Below, piece by piece: positions 55,885 to 64,000 of a DNA stretch of 64,000 bases. A program made the translations under genes and the position numbers. The stretch comes from Limonium bicolor (lineage: Eukaryota; Streptophyta; Magnoliopsida; Caryophyllales; Plumbaginaceae). The stretch's first letter is position 1, and every line of letters starts with the position of its first letter. The notes under the pieces were generated by a model. That model was not told the DNA's origin. It did not search any database and was given only the letters and a program-made list of their open reading frames with translations. Location: contig CM041783.1 in NCBI GenBank assembly GCA_023374045.1, positions 121,831,503-121,895,502 of the forward strand, given 5' to 3'.

Positions 55885-57354
55885 CTACAGATAAAGTAAA
55901 CTACTAATCGCAATTACATGGTTCGGAAAAAGGAGTACACCATGATCAGAATAGAAATGGAAAGTGTGATAGGCCCGGATCACTTCACGGCTTGCTGACG
56001 CTTCAACTTTTTTTTTCTTTCTTCTGCAGCTTCTTCTTTCTTTCTTCTTCTGCGCGGGATCGTAATCTGGGGGCTGCAGGCTTTCAACAATCGGGAGGCG
56101 AGGGTCTTGCTCAATCATCGTATGCTCTAAAGAGTAGGCATGAGGCACCAATCTGTCGATTCTACGCCCCAACCATGTGGAGTATCTAGGGCTCAAGCTC
56201 ATGTAGTAAGGATTTATATCCACAATGGCCCATTTCATCCCAGAGGCGTATGCCTGAACGAGGTAGTTGGCCGTAGCATCATTGTATCGATGGTTTCTGA
56301 AACCTATCTCATTTGCTCCTGGGATAGTCTGTTCACGACCGAACTGACGCATTCCTCTCTGTGGATAAATAGTGACAAATCTTTCAAGGCCTATGAGGAT
56401 TAAACCATTATTGCCTGCTGATTGGACGGCCCCTCCACGAACATCCCAATCTTTGATGACCCATCTGATCTGTCTGTAACTAACAATGTCACGAAAGAAG
56501 GCTTTCCACCCCTCCTCTGGTTTCTTTTCCCGTTTCCTCGCCATCATGTATGAATCCATATTGACTCTTACATATGTAGAAGATAGAGGCAATGCCCATA
56601 AGTGGTCGAGCAACCATATCTGCAAAAGTAGAGGGCTTCCCATGAAGAAGGTCTCTGCGACCCCACTTTCTTTCCATCGGTCTAAAGATCGTGCTATTTC
56701 AGCTACCACCACTGCTCCAATACCGCAACCTCTCTCGAAAGCCTCCAATAAGTAAATTATCCGAGGATTCATCCTCAGACCTCTCTGTCTGAAAAGATAG
56801 AGGCCCATGAGACAAAGATCTAGCACACGTCTTCGAGTCTCCCCAGGAACATAGGGTCTGTAGAACTTGCTCAAGAGCTCCCGTAGGCTCAAACCCATGT
56901 TACCGAAATTCTCGACATCCTCCGGGCTCACTTCCAGGAATCTGGCTGCAAATTTGGGGGTTAAGCTTCGATCAATGGGGATGGCCGGCATCTCCTGATG
57001 GGGCTTTATTTTAAGGAATGTATCCATCTCGGCGGGTAGTATGACCAACTCCTCTAGGTTAAAGCGGTACAGATGGTCAGTCGAATCCCAGTAGCTGACT
57101 GACTCAAACAGTGCTTCATAGATCATGTCGACTTTGCATAAGTGAGCTAACCCGATCAAGAGAGGTTTACACGTGTCCTTCATCTCTATGCACAAATTGA
57201 GAAGCTCTGTGGCAAAATCTTTCTCCTCATTCATCTCTTGCTGGTGAGGGGATGGTTGTGCTGGCATTCTGGATGTGGATCCTTCTCCTGGTTCCCTTTG
57301 GACCCTTCGGCGCTTCTTTTCCTCTCCGGGTACTGGTACCAATCTGCTGAACAT
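55885..57354 (-). CDS. Ogre ORF1 protein, 489 codons, intact
   Basis: A single uninterrupted minus-strand frame upstream of gag, the position of the extra ORF1 that distinguishes Ogre elements. Residues 1-45 are basic and Pro-rich (EEKKRRRVQREPGEGS). Residues about 50-430 form a helical, Trp-rich domain with GLSLRELLSKFYRPYVPGET, LGLYLF-type segments, GIGAVVVAEIARSLDRW, LLLQIWLLDHLWALPL and WLGRRIDRLV; the layout resembles plant DUF7745/mobile-domain-like proteins, which I offer as a tentative relation. A Lys/Arg-rich patch near residues 430-450 (KKKERRSCRRKKKK) looks like a nuclear localisation signal. The function of Ogre ORF1 is not known. The start at 57354 is the first ATG and is preceded by leader sequence. 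Confidence 0.8.
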   Translation of the reverse strand: MFSRLVPVPGEEKKRRRVQREPGEGSTSRMPAQPSPHQQEMNEEKDFATELLNLCIEMKDTCKPLLIGLAHLCKVDMIYEALFESVSYWDSTDHLYRFNLEELVILPAEMDTFLKIKPHQEMPAIPIDRSLTPKFAARFLEVSPEDVENFGNMGLSLRELLSKFYRPYVPGETRRRVLDLCLMGLYLFRQRGLRMNPRIIYLLEAFERGCGIGAVVVAEIARSLDRWKESGVAETFFMGSPLLLQIWLLDHLWALPLSSTYVRVNMDSYMMARKREKKPEEGWKAFFRDIVSYRQIRWVIKDWDVRGGAVQSAGNNGLILIGLERFVTIYPQRGMRQFGREQTIPGANEIGFRNHRYNDATANYLVQAYASGMKWAIVDINPYYMSLSPRYSTWLGRRIDRLVPHAYSLEHTMIEQDPRLPIVESLQPPDYDPAQKKKERRSCRRKKKKVEASASREVIRAYHTFHFYSDHGVLLFPNHVIAISSLLYL

Positions 57355-58827
57355 GGTTACCCCTGCAAAAAAGGGTAGCGAAAGAGAAAATAAAGGGAGG
57401 GGAAGTGAAAGGTTAGAATAGGGGAGGCAATTTAGCGATGAATAGCATTACCGTTACTCTGAGAGATGGAGGAAATTTTTTGAGAACCGATTTTGAAATA
57501 CGTTTTTTGAAAGAGGTGTTACTATTTTGAAAAGAGGTTTGGAAAAACATCTGATAAAAGAAATATTAAATGATAAGTTCTTTGAGGAATTCCAAATGTT
57601 TTGAAAGTCTTTCGTTTGTAAAGGAAAATTCCGAACAACTTTCGACAAGATGATTTTGTGTAAACGTTTTGCGTACAGAAACCAAATCGTGGCTGTTTTT
57701 GATGTGGAGTAAGTGTTAATGTTGGGATAATCACTTTCCAGGTCATTAATGATTCTGTCTCACCGGGGGAACCATCGTCCCTTCACTATCATCTCTCGGG
57801 GTTTTTCTCTATGCCCTTTGCGGGGCACGTTATAAAGAAGGCCCCTCATTGAGTGAGTAAGTTCGAAAGGTCAGGACACCCGAAGTGATAAGGAAACATA
57901 CGCCATGGCCAGTGATGATCCGACAACACCCCACTTTTTGGGAAACTCGGGGAAGTACTGTATGGGAACAGGTCTCTCGTCATCTGCACGGTCAGGTGTG
58001 TCTAAAGTCCAAATTACTCACTGACTACGTTGTGCCATGTATGGGTATCCGGTAAATACGGGATCCTCTATGGACGTGTAGCGTGACATTGGGCTTTAGA
58101 GACACCCGTGGTGCAGAGGAACAATGGAGAACTGAGCCCATGCAATCTTCAGGGTAAGGCAGAAGGGTGGTCAGACAGGCGGCATACAAGAAGGTGACTA
58201 CCGATAAAACCCGTCCTAGACACCGGGTTAGGCAGCTGGACACTGAAGGCTCACGGTTCGCTACATGCTGGTTTGGACTCGGATAAGGAGGATAATTTTG
58301 GATCATGAGCCTGCAGGGCGTAGGTCGATGACCATCTTGCCCCGTGGGTTTAAGTCATTCGGATGAATGACCCAGCTCATGGGAAATCAACCGTGGAGGT
58401 CGGGATTCCGTGACTCGTGGATAAATCAGGTGACAGAGGAATGCATGTCCTAAGCTACCCTCCCATGCACCCCACAATCACAACATAAATATAAAAGCGA
58501 TGAAGTCAGTACCAACCTGTTTGCTAAGAATTTTTTCTTGAAAGTGATTCCAAATTGGTTGCTTATTAACCTAGAGGGAAGTTAGCTTCATTCAATACTA
58601 AGTGTCCTCTTTCTATATGTGAGCTAACCATTAACCCAATTGTTGCAATGTTTGTTGAGGATCTATCAAGTATCTGTCCTCATCAGATACACACTCTAAG
58701 TGTGGAATAGGTAATCCTAGAGGCTTTGAAGAGAATCTCTTGAAGGTTTTGAAAGAAGTGGGGAAATCCCGACAATTTTGAATGGAGTTCAGTCTTCCTT
58801 GAGTTTGAGAAAAACTTACTCAAGTTT
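57355..58827. other. untranslated leader of the Ogre-like element
   Basis: About 1.5 kb between PBS and ORF1. No tandem repeat or protein domain recognised; the small minus frames at 57454-57746 and 58025-58306 have no recognisable motif. Confidence 0.65.
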
Positions 58828-58845
58828 TCCCCAGCAGAGTCGCCA
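58828..58845 (-). other. primer binding site of the Ogre-like element
   Basis: On the minus strand TGGCGACTCTGCTGGGGA, three bases inside the 5' LTR. This resembles the Arg-tRNA-type primer site reported for Ogre elements; the tRNA assignment is from memory of the family, not tested. Confidence 0.82.
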
Positions 58846-60748
58846 TTCTGTGGAGGGTGATTTTTCGGCATGAGGGGGGTCTATCTAAATATGAATCTAC
58901 TAAGAAGTCTAGATCCTAGAAATTTGCCATTCTGTGGGGGTGAAAACCCGTTATTCTGGCATCCCTCAAATACCTACTAAATCGTCCGTCTTTCCCAGAA
59001 AGCATAAGGGGAGCAAGTGTGCACTACACCCGCTCTCGATGGGCTCCACGCGGACTTATGCCTCTATAAGGCGGAGTTGACTAGAGTCGCCACCTAGTTT
59101 GACCTAAGGAACTAGGAAGGGAGAGAAGGGTTCTAAGAACCGTTAATTGACTCTGTGATTTGCATATGGATTGGACTTATCTGGTCATACCAAAGATTCT
59201 GTGTGGGTTCGCACTGGGTTACACCCCTTAGAAGTGGCAACGACCACGACTTCGGATTGGTGCCCGAGGAAACCTCGGTCTCCAATTGTCGGGATTGCCT
59301 TCTTTCAAAACCTTACTAGAGAGATTCAGTTAAAGCCAAAGGATAAGATCGGATGAGGAGTGAGGAAGATTCCGAAGAGTTGAAGAATAGGCTGGTCTTG
59401 GAGTTGGTCTGGTTGAAGTGCTTTGAGAGGTTTTAATTGTTCTGAGAGATTTAAGGTCGTTTCAGGCCTTCACGGGATTAAGAGGATGATGGGAGTTTTG
59501 AGTAGTAAAAGGGCATTTTGGTCATTTTTGGTGGAGTCAAAGGGGTATTTGGACCATTGGGCTGATTTGAGGTTTTTTTTGTGTTTGCGAAGTTCAGATT
59601 TTGAAATGGTTGGGTTCTTGAGGTGTTTTGGGAAGTTGAATGTGTTGAGGTGCAATTCGGGTTTTAAGGATGGTTGGGTGTGGAAGAGGATATTTGGTTT
59701 GAAGGTATTCGGGTTTTGAAGATGTTTCAGGTTTCTGGGAGCCTTCAGGAATTGGAGGTCCTATGTGACTTAGAGTTGGTTTAGAGGAGGATTGAGAAGT
59801 GTTTATGGGTCCTAGAGCTCTAATGGAAATGTTGGATTGGTTTATTCAGAATTGTCTCTCTTAAAGTTTTTAAAACCAAAAAATCATTTTTTGTTGTAAA
59901 AAGGGCGGATAATCCCGAGGGATTACCCTATGTACCCCCTCGAACATGACACTTAATTGATGGTAAGTGCCAAGGCTCGAAAGATGGGGCAATGAATTTA
60001 TGTCGAAAAATAGGATTTAGAGAGAAGTATCATGAGTGGGATACTCTCGGTCAAACCCTAATAACGTCTCTAACTCCCGGGTTTTAAAACATTAAAAACC
60101 GAAAACATTGAAATCGAGCGGAAGGGAGTTAGACGATTCTAAAATCCCGGCTGCAACTAGGAAGGTCGTTACTTCCCTAGCACCGCGCCTTGTAAAAATC
60201 TAGGCTGCAATTAGGGGAGGTTTGTCACCCTAATGCCCCGCCTAAAGAGATCCAGACTGCGACAAGGGAGGTTATGACCCCAGTGCCCCGCCTCGGACTT
60301 TTATTTTTGGGAAGGGAGACAAGCGATGTTCTAACCGTGGAGGAAATGTTTTGAAGGGGTTAGACATTCCTTGCTCCCCGAAAACAACTAATTTGAATTA
60401 AAAAAAACTGAATTGGAAAATTTTTGAAGTTGTTCGGAATTCTCGACAAAGAAACACTGATTTTGGGAAATGTTTTTAGGAGAAAACTTTCTGTATATGT
60501 GAGAAGAACTTTCTGTATAGAGAAGAGTTTTCTGTGATGTGAGAAGAGTTTTTCCTTTTTAAATTCCACAAAATGTTTTCTTTGAAAAACTTGATGAGAC
60601 TTGAGTAAAATGGTGGTTTGAAATTCTTTTTTTTGGTTTTTGGGGATTTTGAAAGGATTTTACAAGTTGAAAGTGAGTCGAAAGGAATCGGGTTTGGAAA
60701 ATGTGTAGGAATGGATTTGATTTGGTTTGACTTGTATTGGAAGAAGAG

Positions 60749-60981
60749 ACGGGTCAACGTTCGGGTTTGGTCAATGATTGGGTCAAGGTTTTTTGGTCAA
60801 GGTCATGGTTTTCTGGTCAAGGTCAACATTCGGGTCAAAGTTAGACCGGGTCAAAGTGAGGTTGGTCAAGGTTCGATCAGGTCAAAGTTTGGGTCAAAGG
60901 TCAGTTTTCAGGTCAAAGGTCAACCTTCGGGTCGAAGGTCAGTTTTCAGGTCAAGGGTCAACCTTCGGGTCAAGGTTTGAC
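60749..60981 (-). repeat. TTGAC cluster, 5' LTR copy
   Basis: Same array as at 40330-40560, with no obvious difference. Confidence 0.8.
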
Positions 60982-63968
60982 TCTTATGGGTTTAACTTGA
61001 TTTTTGTGGACTTAGGCTTTGTGGACTTGGGCCTTGTTTGAGACATGGGTCTTTTATGGTTTTGGGCTTTCTTGTGGACTTTTGAGTCTTTTGAGGGGCC
61101 GGATTTGGTGGAGTTGGGCCGAGTTTGGTGAGATTGAGTCGGGTTATGAGAGATCGGGCCAGGTTGCGAGATGGGCTGGGTTGTGAGATGGGTCGGGTTA
61201 CGAGATGGGCCCGGGTTTGGAGGTATTGGGTTTGACCGGGTATTGGACCGAGATCGGACTTGGGCCAAGATCAGACATGGGCCGAGGTTAGACATGGCCT
61301 TGGACCGGGATGTGGATGTGGGCCGAGAGGGGTCGTTGGGCTGAGATGGTTTTGGGCCGAAGTTTGAACTTGGACCGAGATGGGGGGGCTGGGGCCGAGG
61401 TTTGGTTTGTGGGGTTGAGCTGTTTTGTGGGCTTTTGGGCCAGGCTAAGCATTCGGGCCGAATTTGAGTGAGTTTGGCAAGTGGGCAGAAGGGGGTTTTG
61501 GATACTCAACTTAGGCCAAGGTGGAATTGGGCCGGGTCAAGGCAATTGGGCCGGATATAGTGGAGTTGGGCCATGAGTTGGGTGGACTTTGGGTTTCGGG
61601 CTTGGGCAGGGTTTGGGGCTTTGGGCTTCGGGTCGTGAGCTTTTTGGACTTGGGTCGTGGTTTCTTGGGTGTGGGCCATGGGCTTTTTGGGTTTGGGCCG
61701 GAGCAAAGCAATTAGGCCAATTTGAAGAAATCAGAAAAGGTTTTGAAAAGTTTAATCAAAGAATAAAAATGAGTGGTGAAAAATAAGAGAGACAATTAGG
61801 GGCTTGGTTTAAGCTTTGGAGTTTTCGGAAGGAATGATGGATCAACTAGGATGAAATCTGCGAATGCCTTTATTATTACAAGATTATTAATAAAGTGTGG
61901 TTTGGGTTTAGGGGTCACCCTTTGCTAGGTGGGACCATGGCTCACCATTGGCAAGGGTTCACCCTCTATCCTAAGGTTAGGTCCTAAAGGTCTAATAACT
62001 AAGGCTTAGTAAGTAGATTAATATATACAAGGATTTAAACAGAAAACTATAAACATGTACAAATAAAGGGGTAGAACATGTACAAATAAAGCGCAGGCCA
62101 GGAACATGGATCAAAACAGAAAATTATAAGTGAGCAGAAAGCTGTGAACAAAACATGTACATGAATAGCCGGTAAGCAAAATGATTTGAAACTTGAATAC
62201 AGAGAAAGTCGTTGGTCATTTAAACAAAGCAGACAGAGACTTAGAACAATTAGATCAGTTTTTAATTCCTTCCTGTCTAAAGTTCCTTAAAGCAATATTG
62301 AGTTGTCTGTGAGCCTAGTAAATTATGTGAAAAAAACGAGCTGAGCAGTTCGAATTTAAGTCAGACTTCCAGTAAGGTTAACAAACATGCTTCCAAACAG
62401 TGCAGAGAAAATATCTCAAACCAACTGCATACAGACACACAGAACCCTAGCTTTTAATGAAAAACCGAAATGAACTCCGGAACATTTTTTTTCGCCTTTG
62501 ATACACTGGTCTGCTAACCAATTTGCTAAAGGAAACAAAGGTGTAACAGATTCAAAATTGCCATTACATACCGATGGAACAAGTATCACAGTTTAAACGA
62601 AACATACCAAGCATTTTCAGAGGCGACAAACATTTCAAACTAGGCATAAGCATCAAGAAATGGGCATGAGGCATGCAATGTTGTACTGGTGAGCTCAATC
62701 AGATAACAAGGGTAGAGTTTAGTACCGGGAAGGAGCATAGAAATCTCCTGCAAACAACACAATAAACTCACAGCAAACAACGAAGAAGATCAGATATACA
62801 ACAGTTTATTAATTCCAAAAGTATGGAGCAAGTAGGCAGGGCCTGGTAAGTGATATAATTAGACAGAGACCGGTTTATCTCATGTCTGCTACGGATCCCA
62901 CCAAAACGTCTGATGGACGAAGAAGAACCCTGCTGAGTCAGTTTTACAAACCAGGGGCACGATATGCACTGAATACGAGCAGCTTCATGAAGTTGGCGAT
63001 AGATGGGTTAATGGGTAAACAAAATCAGATAGTAGTTCCTGTTTAAATAAGCCCCAGAAGCAAACAACAGTTTAACCACTAAGAACTCGGGTAACCGACA
63101 GGGAGTAGGGTATTTGGACTGGAGATGACCAGTTTCACCAAGTTACAAAGCACGATGGGAAGTGTAAACTCAACAGGTATCCCAGTCTGTTTTTGACCGG
63201 ATATGAGCACGATGAATATCCCAAGCAGACGAGAAATATAGTATGAACGCAAAAATCAGAGAGGAACTCTAATATCCCAAAATTTCGTCCTGTCCGCGGA
63301 CTTCAAGGTCCGTACCAGGTCTTTGGTTCAAAATGTAAGTGCGAGGGGAAACGTAAGGACCAGCATTCAGAATCGGCACCGGAAGAAACTGTGTCAGTTC
63401 ACATTAGTCGAAAGGCAAGAACACGACGGTAAATGAAATTAAAAGGTTGTATGACATCCTTTGGAACCAGAAACATGCAAAACAGCGTTTGCAGTTCTAG
63501 TTCTAGGATTTTAGCAAAACCGAAAGATAGCGCAAACATGCACATGAATCGAAATAAACAACAGGAAGGGAAAGATAGGGAGAAAATTTGAAGAACAAAA
63601 CTAATGAAGAAGACGATAATATACAGAAGAGGAGACGAAGCAAAGCGAGAACGAACGCATGGCGAAATCGGTACTACTTACTCTTCTGGTGGTCGAGGGA
63701 GATCAGCGGGAGTTTGGGTTGGCAAGAAGATAGGGGCTGCGGGTTTTCAGGTGGATTACGATGGAGGTGGTGATCGAAGGTCGGTGTCGGGGGATTTTTT
63801 TGGGCTGAGTGGTGATGGTGAATTTCCGGCGAACTTCTCGGGCGCAAACCAGGTCGAGAGAAAGAAGGCTCAGGTTTTTGTTTTGATTTTGAAAACTGCC
63901 AGGAAGAGAATGTTCTAAAACAGGAGGTTGTCGGCTTGTAATAGAATATATGCAGTAGGGTTTGATGT

Positions 63969-63977
63969 CTTTTTATA
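63969..63977 (-). promoter_or_regulatory. TATA box of the Ogre 5' LTR (element promoter)
   Basis: Minus-strand TATAAAAAG, counterpart of 43574-43582. Because this is the 5' LTR, this copy would drive the genomic transcript. Confidence 0.65.
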
Positions 63978-64000
63978 ATATGGGGTATAGAACAGATGTC

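Larger units (their letters stand above)
38428..64000 (-). mobile_element. Ogre-like (Tat lineage) giant Ty3/gypsy retrotransposon, right end outside the window
   Basis: Minus-strand element. 3' LTR 38428-44542, polypurine tract, 3' region with tandem arrays, integrase, aRNase H, RNase H, RT, candidate intron, protease, gag, ORF1, leader, PBS 58845-58828, then the 5' LTR from 58849. Extra ORF1 before gag, an intron between protease and RT, dual RNase H, LTRs over 5 kb and total size about 26 kb are together the published hallmarks of Ogre/Tat elements. About 940 bp of the 5' LTR lie beyond base 64000, judged from the 3' LTR. GTACC at 38423-38427 is the expected target duplication. Confidence 0.93.
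58849..64000 (-). repeat. Ogre-like 5' LTR, first about 940 bp beyond the window
   Basis: Starts TGTGGAGGG at 58849 on the plus strand and parallels 38428-43600 to the end of the window. Most differences are losses of one or two bases in this copy (for example CAGAGGCGACAAA against CAGAGGCAAGACAAA). It carries the same TTGAC and TGGGCC clusters and the promoter. Confidence 0.93.

Noticed and set aside
55885..57354. Host gene
   Set aside because: It lies between the Ogre PBS and gag in the same orientation, the standard place of Ogre ORF1.

Overview
This window looks like repeat-rich (probably pericentromeric or intergenic) DNA of a flowering plant. I find no host protein-coding gene, no rRNA and no canonical tRNA gene. 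Almost everything recognisable is LTR retrotransposon: one Ty1/copia element, two Athila-type Ty3/gypsy elements, several long LTRs of a Tekay/Del-like chromovirus family (PBS for initiator Met-tRNA, termini TGAAATACCCC...TGTTACA), one Athila-like solo LTR, and a giant Ogre/Tat-type Ty3/gypsy element. The sequence does not let me name a species.

Layout. 1-4322 is a 5'-truncated copia element (gag, protease, integrase, RT, RNase H, PPT, 292-bp 3' LTR). It sits inside the 5' LTR of Athila element A (+ strand, 4323 to about 12180; PBS at 5311, decayed gag-pol). A meets a second Athila, element B (- strand, about 12310-17465), tail to tail; both lack a 3' LTR. B's LTR abuts the 3' end of a chromovirus LTR with its PBS and a broken gag (17466-18220). 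Then come two nested solo LTRs of one family: outer 19229-27785 with GGAGG target duplications, inner 19390-23527 with ATATC duplications. 29163-31235 is another solo LTR, of Athila type, with GTTGG duplications. Between these elements are islands of unassigned DNA (18221-19223, 27791-29157, 31241-33904), the last holding a diverged 50-55 bp minisatellite. 33905-37278 and 37279-38427 are two LTR-like stretches of the chromovirus family in opposite orientation.

38428-64000 is an Ogre-like giant retrotransposon on the minus strand. Its 3' LTR is 38428-44542 (6.1 kb) and its 5' LTR starts at 58849 and runs off the window. Reading right to left from the 5' LTR: PBS, leader, an intact 489-codon ORF1, gag with a CHHC knuckle, protease, a candidate 65-bp intron, RT, RNase H, a second archaeal-type RNase H, integrase, and a long 3' region with two tandem arrays (180 bp and about 90 bp). 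The two LTRs are nearly identical, so the insertion is young, yet gag-pol carries many frame breaks.

The most unusual signal is not a gene. Separate LTR families here each carry arrays of short inverted repeats built on a CCGGAC/GTCCGG core, each family with its own arm sequence and a fixed loop length. The Ogre LTRs additionally hold dense clusters of TTGAC (W-box core) and TGGGCC (site II-like) words.
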